64,000 nt of DNA. It comes from Mycobacterium sp. ACS4331. GTDB taxonomy: Bacteria; Actinomycetota; Actinomycetes; Mycobacteriales; Mycobacteriaceae. A program made the position numbers and the translations under genes. The DNA lies in contig NZ_LZHW01000009.1 of assembly GCF_001667265.1 (NCBI RefSeq), positions 93,976-157,975 of the forward strand. Direction: 5' to 3'. Below, piece by piece: positions 51,196 to 59,364 of this stretch (the first letter of the stretch is position 1; each line of letters starts with the position of its first letter). The notes under the pieces are model-generated. The model did not search any database. It was not told where the DNA came from and worked only from the letters and a program-made list of their open reading frames with translations.

Positions 51196-51882
51196 TCAGA
51201 CCATGGGTTCATAACTGGGCTCACGCTTCTTGATGAAGGCGATCACCCGGTAGGTCACGGGCAGCAGCACCACCTCGACCGCTGTCTTGTAGAACCATCC
51301 CAGCGCCGTGTAGACCGCGAAATCCTGAAATGTGCTGATACCGATGGCATTGGCGGCGATCGCGCAGAACACCAGGGAGTCGCCGAGCTGGCCCAGGAAC
51401 GTCGATCCGATCAGGCGGGCCCAGAGGTGCTTCTCCTTTGTGCGCGCCTTGATCGCCACCACGGCCCACGCGTTGATCGTTTGCCCGACGAGGAACCCGG
51501 CCAGGCCGGCGACGATCAGCTGGGTGTAGGAGTGCACCACATTCTCGAAGTGTGGCTGGTTCTCGTAGAAGTCCGCCGCGGGCAGGTAGATGGTCACCCA
51601 GAAGGCGAACGCCGCCAGGGCGTTCATCGCGAAGCCGAGGATGATCGCGCGGCGCGCGGCGGCGAATCCGTACACCTCGGAGAGCACGTCGCCGATGATG
51701 TAGGTCAGCGGGAAGACGATGAACCCGCCGTCGGTGATGATCGGGCCGAAGGCCACCCCCTTGGTGGCCGTGACGTTGGAGATGATCACCAGCGCCGTGA
51801 ACACCGAGACCAGGACCGGGTAGTACGCGGACCCGACCCGCGCGAAGCCTGGTGCGTGTTCGGTGTCGTTCACTTGAGCCAT
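51196..51882 (-). CDS. queuosine precursor transporter (YhhQ/QPTR family)
   Basis: 228 aa from ATG 51882; a GTG five codons earlier lies within the purine stretch and is less likely. Six hydrophobic segments with YhhQ/QPTR signatures NVTATKGVAFGPIITDGGFIVFPLTYIIGDVLSEVYG (in parts) and the SQ/DSLVF helix GQLGDSLVFCAIA. These carriers import queuine or 7-deazaguanine precursors. It is separated from fecB by 99 bp on the same strand. I saw no queuosine gene in the window. Confidence 0.88.
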   Translation of the reverse strand: MAQVNDTEHAPGFARVGSAYYPVLVSVFTALVIISNVTATKGVAFGPIITDGGFIVFPLTYIIGDVLSEVYGFAAARRAIILGFAMNALAAFAFWVTIYLPAADFYENQPHFENVVHSYTQLIVAGLAGFLVGQTINAWAVVAIKARTKEKHLWARLIGSTFLGQLGDSLVFCAIAANAIGISTFQDFAVYTALGWFYKTAVEVVLLPVTYRVIAFIKKREPSYEPMV

Positions 51883-51981
51883 CCAAGCAGACCCCACCCG
51901 TCACCGCCCAAAACAGACGTGTGGGCTCATCTGTACGGGTGGATGACGGGCTGGCCGCCGACTGCGACGGAAATCAGACTG

Positions 51982-52971
51982 TCACGACAGCGCCTGCGCC
52001 AGCAGCGGTGGCAACTGCTCGGCCACCAGGGGGTACGACAACACCGAGGCGAACGCGATCGCCCCGGCCAACTCCCGGGTGGTGAACACATTGCGGTCGG
52101 CCGTGGTCGCACGCAGTGCTGCGATACGCGGGTCGGCCAGCAGGGCCGCCCGCTGCTCGTCGCTATCGGTCGTCCAGATCAGCACGTCAGCGGCGTCGAG
52201 CGCGGGCCCGATGTCTGACAACGGGATGACGGCGCGATCGTGACCGTCCTCGGTGAACTCGGTGAGGCTGTCGGGAATGACGAGGCCCATCTGGGTCAGG
52301 AACGCGGTGCGCCAGCCGGGCGCCGTGGCGATGACGCTGTCCTCCCACTCGGTGGTCCCCTGGAGAAGGAGCACCGACTTGTCCTTGAACCGCGGATTCG
52401 CCGCGCCCACGGCGGTGAACCGATCCTGGACATCCTTGATCAGCGCGGCCATCCGGTCTCCCGAAAAGGTGGCCCGGCCGACGGCAGTGGCCTGGTCGGT
52501 CCACGGCTCGAAGAAGGGTGCCCGCCCGGACTGCGGGAGCGTCGGGGCGATCGCCGACAGCTTCTCGTAGGTCGCCGCATCGCATCCCGCGTTGATCGCG
52601 ACGATCAGGTCGGGCTTCAGGGTTGCGATCTGCTCGACCTGGATGCCGTCATCAAGGTGCAGCACCGTCGGTTGGGCTCCACCCAATGCGGACCGCGCCC
52701 ACGGCCACACCGCGAAGGGTTCCGCGCCGAACCACTCGGTGGTCGCGATCGGGACGGTGCCGACCGCGAGCAGGTCGTCCTGTTCGGTGAACCCGGCGCT
52801 GACCACCCTCTTCGGCGGCGACGGGATGGTGGTTTCGCCGAACGCGTGCGAGAGGGTGACGGCACCGCTGTCGGGATTGGCGCCCGATGAGTCCGACGAG
52901 CAGCCTGTCGCCCACGCCAGACCGGCCACGCCCGTGGCGGTCAGGAACTCACGCCTGGTCCATGGCGTCAT
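51982..52971 (-). CDS. fecB2: Tat-exported substrate-binding lipoprotein, FecB-like (Rv0265c)
   Basis: 329 aa, ATG start. The leader has a twin-arginine motif (TRREFLTA) and a lipobox ending ATGC (Cys24), so the protein is folded before export and anchored outside. The periplasmic-binding fold of the iron-siderophore class follows (PKRVVSAGFTEQDDLLAVG, LKPDLIVAINAGC). Rv0265c is annotated as a FecB-type iron transport lipoprotein. No permease or ATPase genes adjoin. It starts 22 bp after the YeiH-like gene. No clear IdeR box is visible. Confidence 0.88.
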   Translation of the reverse strand: MTPWTRREFLTATGVAGLAWATGCSSDSSGANPDSGAVTLSHAFGETTIPSPPKRVVSAGFTEQDDLLAVGTVPIATTEWFGAEPFAVWPWARSALGGAQPTVLHLDDGIQVEQIATLKPDLIVAINAGCDAATYEKLSAIAPTLPQSGRAPFFEPWTDQATAVGRATFSGDRMAALIKDVQDRFTAVGAANPRFKDKSVLLLQGTTEWEDSVIATAPGWRTAFLTQMGLVIPDSLTEFTEDGHDRAVIPLSDIGPALDAADVLIWTTDSDEQRAALLADPRIAALRATTADRNVFTTRELAGAIAFASVLSYPLVAEQLPPLLAQALS

Positions 52972-52993
52972 CGGCTGAGGCTAAGCGCAGCCG

Positions 52994-54130
52994 TCAGCCT
53001 CCCGTGGAGAAATTGCTGAACAGCAGCGCGGCCAGACCGAGGGCGGCCACGATGTTCACCACGGTCGCCGACGCGAACACCGCGATCGGGCGCCAACCCG
53101 CCTCGCGCAGACCCTTCAACGAGAACTCCAGGCCGATCGCCACGAACGCGAAGATCAGGAACCAGGTCCGCAGATCGTTGACGACACCGATGGTGGCCTT
53201 GCCGTCGGAGCCGGCGAACTGCAGATACAGCGTCCCGATGATCGATGCCGCGATGAACCCGAGCACGAACTTCGGGAATCGATCCCAGAACTGCCGCAGC
53301 GACGGACGCGCGGAAGCGTCGGTCCGCCGTTCGATCTTCAACGCGAAGTACGCCGTCAGCGCAATGGCCACGATGCCGATCAGCGCGTTCTGAGTGGTCT
53401 TGACAATCGTCGCGATCTGCAGGGCGTCCTCACCGGCGATCGCGCCCGCGGCAGCAACCGCGGCGGTGGTGTCGATGTTGCCGCCGATCCAGGCGCCGGC
53501 CACCGCGTCGGGGAGGCCGAGCAGCCGGGCCAGCCACGGAAGCAGGAAAATCGACGGCAGCGCGAACACGATCACCAGCGAGGCGGCGTAGGCCAGCTGT
53601 TCGCGTTTGGCCTGCACCGCGCCGGCGGCCGCGATCGCGGCGCTCACTCCGCAGATCGAGACTGCCGAGGCCAGCAGGGCCCGGAGTTTGTCGTCGAGTC
53701 CCAGGCGTCCGCCGAGCCACCAGGTGAACCCGAACACGATGGAGATCAGCAGGAGAGCCTGCAGGATCGCCGGGCCCGCCGCGGTCACCAACAGTTTCAG
53801 GTTGATCGAGGCGCCGAGCAGCACCAGGCCGGTCTTGATGAAGAACTCGGTGCGGAATCCTGCCGAAAGTGCATCGCGCACAGCGAGTTTGGTCAGCAGG
53901 ACGTTCCCGAGGAGGCCGAGGGCGATCGCATAGACGGGGAACTCGATGGATTTGGCCACTCCGGCGAACGACGTGCCCGATGCCCACGTCGGGACGTTCG
54001 TCTCCAGGTATCGGGTGGCCGCACCGAGCGCGATCACCACCAGCACGCCGGCCGCGATGGTGCCGGTTGACGTTCTCTGCGGGGTGCCGGTGTCGTCGAC
54101 GGGGGCGGTCTCGGTGTTCTGTTCGGTCAC
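52994..54130 (-). CDS. YeiH-family (UPF0324) putative sulfate exporter
   Basis: 378 aa, GTG start overlapping the stop of a 29-aa gene (GTGA). About ten hydrophobic helices with family motifs FFIKTGLVLLGASINL, ASAVSICGVSAAIAA and GAWIGGNIDTTAAVAAAG. UPF0324/YeiH proteins are described as putative sulfate or organic sulfur exporters; the activity is not firmly established. It heads a unit with fecB2 (22 bp downstream). The coupling to the tiny membrane peptide suggests the two are made together. Confidence 0.87.
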   Translation of the reverse strand: MTEQNTETAPVDDTGTPQRTSTGTIAAGVLVVIALGAATRYLETNVPTWASGTSFAGVAKSIEFPVYAIALGLLGNVLLTKLAVRDALSAGFRTEFFIKTGLVLLGASINLKLLVTAAGPAILQALLLISIVFGFTWWLGGRLGLDDKLRALLASAVSICGVSAAIAAAGAVQAKREQLAYAASLVIVFALPSIFLLPWLARLLGLPDAVAGAWIGGNIDTTAAVAAAGAIAGEDALQIATIVKTTQNALIGIVAIALTAYFALKIERRTDASARPSLRQFWDRFPKFVLGFIAASIIGTLYLQFAGSDGKATIGVVNDLRTWFLIFAFVAIGLEFSLKGLREAGWRPIAVFASATVVNIVAALGLAALLFSNFSTGG

Positions 54131-54216
54131 GGGATCACGCTGCCGGGGATCGCACCGACGAGGACGAGGGTGAGCAGGGCCAGGCCGACGATGACGGCGA
54201 GCCAGTCTTCGTTCAT
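54127..54216 (-). CDS. 29-aa membrane peptide translationally coupled to the YeiH-like gene
   Basis: A very short frame read from the minus strand: ATG 54216, TGA 54127. The product is MNEDWLAVIVGLALLTLVLV followed by GAIPGSVIP, a single helix with an acidic N-terminus. Its stop shares four bases (GTGA) with the GTG of the downstream transporter gene, the usual sign of coupled translation. It may be a small accessory subunit. Function is unknown. Confidence 0.65.
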   Translation of the reverse strand: MNEDWLAVIVGLALLTLVLVGAIPGSVIP

Positions 54217-54279
54217 GGGCGCCGACCCTAGTGACCGCAGGGCGGCCCAGGCAGGGTTGTGCGCAGCCAGATCAGAACG

Positions 54280-55077
54280 CTAGGACTGCGAGACCCTCTT
54301 GTTCAACAGCCGGGTCAACCACGCGGGGCTGAAGCGGGAACCGAGCGCGAACACCTTGGTCTGGGTGCCTACGGGGAAGTGCACCTGGTGGATACGACGA
54401 CGGATCCAGGACGGGTGGACGGCCTCGGCGATCGCGTCGGCGACGTCGGTGGGCGTGAGGTTGATGCCCAGTGACGACGTGCTGCCCGTGTGGATGTCGT
54501 CGGTCATCGCGGTCTGCACGAACAGGGGCCACATGTCGATGACCCGGATGCCGTCGGCGCCCCATTCGAGGTCCAGCGCCTCGGTCAGCGCGCGGACGAA
54601 GAACTTCGTCGCGCTGTACACCGCGAGTTCGGCCTGGCCGTAGATTGCCGAGGCCGAGGCGAGATTGACCAGCACCGACCCGGGGGTGGCGCGCAGGTGG
54701 GAGTGGGCCGCGTGTGCTCCGTTGAGCACCCCGACGCAGTTGACGTCGATCATCCGTCGCTGGACCGGCACCGCGATGTCTGCGAACTTTCCGGCCGCCA
54801 GGATCCCGGCGTTGTTGATCATCACGTCCAGTCGGCCGCCGGATGCTGCGACGAATTCGGCGATCCGAGTCGACATCTCGTCGAAGTCGGTGACGTCGAG
54901 GTGGCCGGTGTGCGCCACCGCGCCCAGTGCGGTGATCTCGGCGGACAGCGTCGCGAGCCCGGGTTCGTCGATGTCGTAGGCGCCGACCGCGTACCCCTGT
55001 CGGGCGAACGTCAGCGCGGTGGCGCGCCCGATTCCTGCCGCTGCGCCCGTGATGAACACGGTTCTGTTATGGACCAT
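54280..55077 (-). CDS. short-chain dehydrogenase/reductase
   Basis: 265 aa, ATG start overlapping the TetR stop (TGATG). Classical SDR with FITGAAAGIGRA, the NNAG motif (MINNAGILAAG), the active-site Ser (NLASASA) and YSATK. The C-terminus (RRRIHQVHFPVGTQTKVFALGSRF, in parts) resembles mycobacterial SDRs acting on lipophilic alcohols or ketones. The substrate is unknown. It is controlled most simply by the co-transcribed TetR regulator. Confidence 0.88.
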   Translation of the reverse strand: MVHNRTVFITGAAAGIGRATALTFARQGYAVGAYDIDEPGLATLSAEITALGAVAHTGHLDVTDFDEMSTRIAEFVAASGGRLDVMINNAGILAAGKFADIAVPVQRRMIDVNCVGVLNGAHAAHSHLRATPGSVLVNLASASAIYGQAELAVYSATKFFVRALTEALDLEWGADGIRVIDMWPLFVQTAMTDDIHTGSTSSLGINLTPTDVADAIAEAVHPSWIRRRIHQVHFPVGTQTKVFALGSRFSPAWLTRLLNKRVSQS

Positions 55078-55682
55078 CAGCCCATTGTGTCGTGCCCGGC
55101 GCCCTCCAGGGTCAGCCTTCGGCTCAGGATGTCGAGACCATCGGAGATGGGGACGCCCGGCATCGGCGTTCCATCGGAACAGGCGATCAACACACCGACG
55201 ATCGAGCCCGCGAGAACGCGGCGCTCGAAGTCCGGGAGGGGTTCGGTCAGGCGGGTCTTGAGGGCGTCGGCGATCAGCCCGATCAGTCGGACGTAGTCCG
55301 AGTAGAGAATGGCGCGCGCTTCGGGCACCGAGTACATCAGGCGCTGACCGCGGACGGCATTGTCCTGCTGTTCCGGAGTCAGCGCCGCGAAGGCGGTCCG
55401 GACGGCGTGCTTGTAGGCCTGCAGTGGCGCCATCTCCGGGGGCGCCGCGATGAACGCCTCGATGATCGGCGGGATCAGGTCGTCGTCGATGAGGACGTGT
55501 TCCTTGGCGGGGAAGTACCGGAAGAACGTGCGCGAGGAGATGTCGGCGGCCGCGGCGATCTGTTCGACGGTTGTGTTCGGGTAGCCGTTCCGCTCGAAGA
55601 GTCGGAAGGCTTCACGTCGGATGGCGTCCCGGGTCCGAATCTTCTTCCGTTCCCGGAGACCGAGCGGTTCACGGGCGTCCAT
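55077..55682 (-). CDS. TetR-family regulator of the SDR gene
   Basis: 201 aa, ATG start. The DNA-binding domain covers about residues 14-60 (AIRREAFRLFERNGYPNTTVEQIAAAADISSRTFFRYFPAKE, read in parts), followed by a helical ligand domain with a C-terminal segment as in mycobacterial AcrR-type repressors. The stop and SDR start overlap, so it is likely an autoregulated pair. The palindrome ACAATTGT lies just upstream of the start (55686-55693). The lysE stop is 24 bp upstream. Confidence 0.88.
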   Translation of the reverse strand: MDAREPLGLRERKKIRTRDAIRREAFRLFERNGYPNTTVEQIAAAADISSRTFFRYFPAKEHVLIDDDLIPPIIEAFIAAPPEMAPLQAYKHAVRTAFAALTPEQQDNAVRGQRLMYSVPEARAILYSDYVRLIGLIADALKTRLTEPLPDFERRVLAGSIVGVLIACSDGTPMPGVPISDGLDILSRRLTLEGAGHDTMG

Positions 55683-55706
55683 TCCTACAATTGTTGCAGG
55701 TGCACC

Positions 55707-56312
55707 TCAGGAGGCTGCGAGGTGCACACCCAATGTCACCATCGTGACCGCAATGACACCGTCGAGCACTCGCCACGTCCCAGGCCTTCCCAACAACGCG
55801 GACAGTCGCGTCGCCCCGTAGCCCAGGGCCGTGAACCAGACCGCACTCGCGGTCGCCGCCCCGACGCCGAACAGCCACCGCGCATCCCTGTGCTCGTTGG
55901 CGAGCGCGCCGAGGAGTACCACGGTGTCGAGGTAGACGTGCGGATTGAGGAATGTCAGGGTCAGGCACGTCGCCAGCACGGCACCCAGTCGTGCCGGCGA
56001 GGCCTCGGCCGGGCTGAGCGCGCCCGGTGTCGCCGCGCGTTTGGCGGCCAGAAGGCCGTAGCCGACGAGAAAGGTCGCGCCGCCGAACTTCGCGACGGTG
56101 ACGACGTCGGGATGCGCGGAGACGACGGCGCCGAAGCCGGCGATGCCGACCGCGATCAGTGCCAGATCCGAGACCGCGCACAGCGTCACCACCGCCCCGA
56201 CATGCTCGCGGCGGATGCCCTGGCGCAGTACAAACGCGTTCTGTGCACCGATCGCGGCGATCAGCGTGATGCTGGTGAGGAATCCAGTCGCGAAGACCGC
56301 GGGCGGTGGCAT
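55707..56312 (-). CDS. LysE/ArgO-type amino acid exporter
   Basis: 201 aa from ATG 56312 ([11 protein letters not shown]); an ATG at 56339 would add nine residues, and neither has a clear ribosome-binding site. Five to six helices with the LysE signature [23 protein letters not shown] near the N-terminus and [14 protein letters not shown] in the middle. It exports basic amino acids. The usual LysR-type partner (LysG/ArgP) is not next to it; a transporter of the MFS type is on the divergent side instead. Confidence 0.9.
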   Translation of the reverse strand: MPPPAVFATGFLTSITLIAAIGAQNAFVLRQGIRREHVGAVVTLCAVSDLALIAVGIAGFGAVVSAHPDVVTVAKFGGATFLVGYGLLAAKRAATPGALSPAEASPARLGAVLATCLTLTFLNPHVYLDTVVLLGALANEHRDARWLFGVGAATASAVWFTALGYGATRLSALLGRPGTWRVLDGVIAVTMVTLGVHLAAS

Positions 56313-56349
56313 GACAGTCACGGTAGGACCCGGTCTCATCTGAGTACAG

Positions 56350-56386
56350 CTAATGATTATTGATCTGCATTAGCAGAACTAATGAT
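56350..56386. promoter_or_regulatory. A+T-rich repeat cluster upstream of lysE
   Basis: CTAATG (56350-56355), CATTAG (56368-56373) and CTAATGAT (56379-56386): one inverted pair and one direct copy in an A+T-rich patch. The spacing of the first pair (12 bp apart) resembles LysR-type operators. It lies immediately before lysE. Confidence 0.45.
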
Positions 56387-56508
56387 GAGAGCGCGCGGTC
56401 TCCGACGCCGACGCACAGGGTGTGAATCCCAGGGGACGCGGTTTCGGAAACCGGAGTCGCTGTCGATCTGCCCGCAGATCAGGGGCCTGCGTGACAGGCC
56501 TGGTCCCG

Positions 56509-56537
56509 TTGACGGCGAACCTCCTTCAGGCTAGCTT
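56509..56537 (+). promoter_or_regulatory. sigma-A-like promoter for the MFS gene
   Basis: TTGACG at 56509-56514, a 17-bp spacer and TAGCTT at 56532-56537, which fits the TTGACn / TAnnnT mycobacterial pattern. Transcription would start near 56544 and give a leader of about 90 bases before the GTG at 56635. Confidence 0.5.
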
Positions 56538-56634
56538 GAAGGCTCCACATTTCTACATATGTTCAAACTTCTCCCGAGGTTGCCGCTGCACAGCCTGTGC
56601 CTGCGAGCTGCGCGGGGACACTCCATGCGCGAAT

Positions 56635-57912
56635 GTGGACCGTCGGCCCCCGCACGTCCAGGAAGGAAATACGGCACTGCCCGCGTTCACCACACCCCCG
56701 CTCGACCGCGCCGGACCGCGCGCTCGCGCAGCGGTTCTGGTGCTGTTCGCCGCCTTCGGCGTCGCCATCGGCACCTGGGCCGTGCACCTGCCCGAACTCA
56801 AGGAGTCCGTCGGTCTCACCGCGGGGCAGCTGGGCACGGTGCTGCTGGCGGTGGGCGTCGGCGCAGTCGTGGGCATGCAGGTGGGCGGAAGGCTGTCCGA
56901 CCGCTTCGGAAGTGGGCCGGTCTCGCTGATCAGCGTGGCGGCGATGGCCCTGGCCGTCGTGGTTCCGATGTGCGCGGCCTCCATGGCACAGGCCATGGTG
57001 GCTGCCGTCGTCTTCGGGGTCTGCACCGGCACCGGGGACGTGGCGATGAATGTCGCTGCGGTCGAGGTGGAGCGTGACTACGAGCGACCCATCATGGGGC
57101 TGTTTCACGGGTTCTTCTCTGTCGGCACGGCACTCGGGTCATTGGGCAGCGCAGTGGGTTTCGCGGTCCAAGCCAAGGCTCCTGTGGTGATGTTGATCAT
57201 CGGCCTGGTGAGCGCGGGGGCCGTGATCGCCGTCAAGCCTGCACTGTGGCGCCGATGGATGGGATCCGGGCCGGTCCAGGTCGAGGTGCCGCTCGAGGAG
57301 TCCGCCGAACCGGTCGACAAGTCCGCACGCTGGCGCAGACTGGCGGTCCTGGGAGCTCTCTCCTTCCTGCTGTTCCTGGCCGAGGGGTCGGCCATGGACT
57401 GGAGCAGCCTGCATGCGCAGGAGCACCGAGGGGCTTCACCGACCACTGGGACCATGGCCTTCACGGCCTTTGTGGGCGCGATGACGATCGGACGGTTCAC
57501 GATCGATCGCATCGCGGATCGGGTCGGCGCGGTTCGGGTGCTGCGCTGGGGTTCGGCCGTGGCCACGGTCGGCGCGGTGCTCGTCGTGTCCACGGACTCG
57601 TTGATCCTCACCCTGTTGGGGTGGGCGATCTTCGGCCTGGGCATCTGCGGCGGAATACCGCAGGTGTTCACGGCCGCCGGCGCGGTCTCGGCTGGGTCGG
57701 GCAAGGAGTTGTCCTATGTCGTGGGACTCGGCTACGTCGCGACACTGTCCGGTCCGGCGGTCATCGGGTGGCTCGCCGAATTCGTCTCGCTCAATCAAGC
57801 CCTGATCGTGGTCCCGGTCGCCGTGCTGATCTGCGCATGCGGTGCGGGCGCCGTCGGTGGCGCGCGACTCGGGGCTCCCGAGAGCACGGACGCGACCGGT
57901 CCGCACGGCTAA
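56635..57912 (+). CDS. MFS transporter (Rv0246-like fold)
   Basis: 425 aa from GTG 56635; the frame is open back to 56422, but that part overlaps the promoter. A later start near the AGGAAGGAA at 56660 cannot be excluded. Twelve hydrophobic segments; the first conserved loop is GGRLSDRFGSG, typical of MFS motif A, and HGFFSVGTALGSLGSA marks the fifth helix region. The proteins most similar by pattern are fucose/sugar-type MFS permeases of unknown substrate. It diverges from lysE. Confidence 0.82.
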   Translation: MDRRPPHVQEGNTALPAFTTPPLDRAGPRARAAVLVLFAAFGVAIGTWAVHLPELKESVGLTAGQLGTVLLAVGVGAVVGMQVGGRLSDRFGSGPVSLISVAAMALAVVVPMCAASMAQAMVAAVVFGVCTGTGDVAMNVAAVEVERDYERPIMGLFHGFFSVGTALGSLGSAVGFAVQAKAPVVMLIIGLVSAGAVIAVKPALWRRWMGSGPVQVEVPLEESAEPVDKSARWRRLAVLGALSFLLFLAEGSAMDWSSLHAQEHRGASPTTGTMAFTAFVGAMTIGRFTIDRIADRVGAVRVLRWGSAVATVGAVLVVSTDSLILTLLGWAIFGLGICGGIPQVFTAAGAVSAGSGKELSYVVGLGYVATLSGPAVIGWLAEFVSLNQALIVVPVAVLICACGAGAVGGARLGAPESTDATGPHG

Positions 57913-58071
57913 ACACAACTGATTCGGCGGTGACGCCCGCGGGTACACCAATCGCCAGATCAGGACCTTGGGGTCACACCGAAACCGACGGCTCGGGGCG
58001 CTTGTGGCACACTTTCAGCAGTGCCGTACCGCGGGGGTGATCGGCGCTCAGGGGGAGGGGCGGGTGCAGTC

Positions 58072-58506
58072 ATGTCGTTGTCGCGTTCTGCCGGACGCAA
58101 TCCGATCGCCGGCGCAGCCGGACACCGACCGGCGACGGGTGCCAATGAACCGCGGGACAGCGGTCCGTGCGCTTCGTCGCCATCGGATCCGGATGCTGAC
58201 GGACGGTCGCCGGACGAACGGCAGGCACTGAGGGAACTGCTGATCGCCGCGGCGAATCAACTCGAACTGTGGACGAGGGGTCAGACGTGTGACGACTTCC
58301 GCCGGGAGTACCTCATCGAGTTGGTGTCGGAACTGCGCGCTGAGGCCAGCGACGTACTGATCAACCAGTCGAGCCTGTGGGCCGACGACGAGCAGTCCGA
58401 CGAGCGGCGCCGTCTTGTCGCCGATCTCGCCGAGGAACAGCGCACACGGGTCCCGGCGGGTCGTGGCCCAACACTGGGCGGCGGCGATCCGACCGGGCCC
58501 GCCTGA
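58072..58506 (+). CDS. hypothetical protein with helical C-terminal half
   Basis: 144 aa from ATG 58072 (GGGGAGGGGCGGG upstream); the frame is open further upstream. The first 55 residues are low-complexity and probably disordered. Residues about 60-125 are predicted helices (ALRELLIAAANQLELWTRG, YLIELVSELRAEASDVLI). No family is recognised. The opposite strand also has a long open frame, but this strand has the better composition. Confidence 0.5.
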   Translation: MSLSRSAGRNPIAGAAGHRPATGANEPRDSGPCASSPSDPDADGRSPDERQALRELLIAAANQLELWTRGQTCDDFRREYLIELVSELRAEASDVLINQSSLWADDEQSDERRRLVADLAEEQRTRVPAGRGPTLGGGDPTGPA

Positions 58507-58705
58507 GTCTGAGTCGGGCACTGTGCGACAACGGTTGGCCTGCACAGCCGTTGGCTGACGCTGAGGTCCGCGCAGACTCGCGCCGAGCGCAGCGAACCCT
58601 GCGGGTGGTGCATCACCGTCGGGCAGAGTTCGCAGGTGTGGCCTCCGGCCGGTGAAACGACTCGCGCTTGGCGTACCAAACCAGTCGAACATGAGGGAGT
58701 TGTAG

Positions 58706-59287
58706 TTGGGATCGCCGCCCAAAGACCAAGTTGCGTACGGAGAAGGGCGTCAGGCCTTGATCGTCGCGGCCGTGCGGCTCGTGGCCCGAGACGGGTTGAC
58801 GAAGTTGACGTACCGATCGCTGGCGAAAGAGGCCAACGTGACGCACGGAACCATCCAGCATCATTTCAACTCCCTCGACGAGGTTCTGGAGGAGGCGCTC
58901 AACTACGCGCTGGAGGTCACCCTTCCGACCATCACCGAGGTGCAGGACGGCAGCGACCTGTACGGACACCTGGTCGATGTCATCCGAGAGAAGCCGGACG
59001 TGCAGGCGTTTCAGATGGAGATGGTTCTCGAGTCGCGGCACCGTCCTCGTCTGGCGGCGTACGTCAAGCACATCTACCGGATCTATCACCACTGCACTGA
59101 GGCCTCACTGGCACTGCTCGGTCTCGCCGACGACGAAGAACTGACCCAACTCGCGCTGGCCGTGGGGGACGGGATCATCTTCCAGTTCATCGCGATGGGA
59201 CCAGAGCATGCGCCCAACGCTGAGGCCCAGATCCGCGGTTTGAGCCGGCTCATCTCGACCTACGCCAAGTCGCAGATCCGCGACTGA
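58706..59287 (+). CDS. TetR-family regulator
   Basis: 193 aa from TTG 58706, with GAGGGAG 6 bases upstream. The helix-turn-helix domain is at about residues 15-62 (ALIVAAVRLVARDGLTKLTYRSLAKEANVTHGTIQHHF, read in parts), followed by a helical ligand-binding domain. It is convergent with gabD (77 bp between stops), so control of the GABA genes is possible but not indicated by arrangement; the PucR protein at the other end is the more likely regulator. Confidence 0.85.
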   Translation: MGSPPKDQVAYGEGRQALIVAAVRLVARDGLTKLTYRSLAKEANVTHGTIQHHFNSLDEVLEEALNYALEVTLPTITEVQDGSDLYGHLVDVIREKPDVQAFQMEMVLESRHRPRLAAYVKHIYRIYHHCTEASLALLGLADDEELTQLALAVGDGIIFQFIAMGPEHAPNAEAQIRGLSRLISTYAKSQIRD

Positions 59288-59364
59288 GCCGCGGCCACAA
59301 CCTTTCTCGCCGAGGCCGCTGTCGGTGCGATCGCCGGCCAGCGAAGGCCGTGAGTCTCGGCGCG

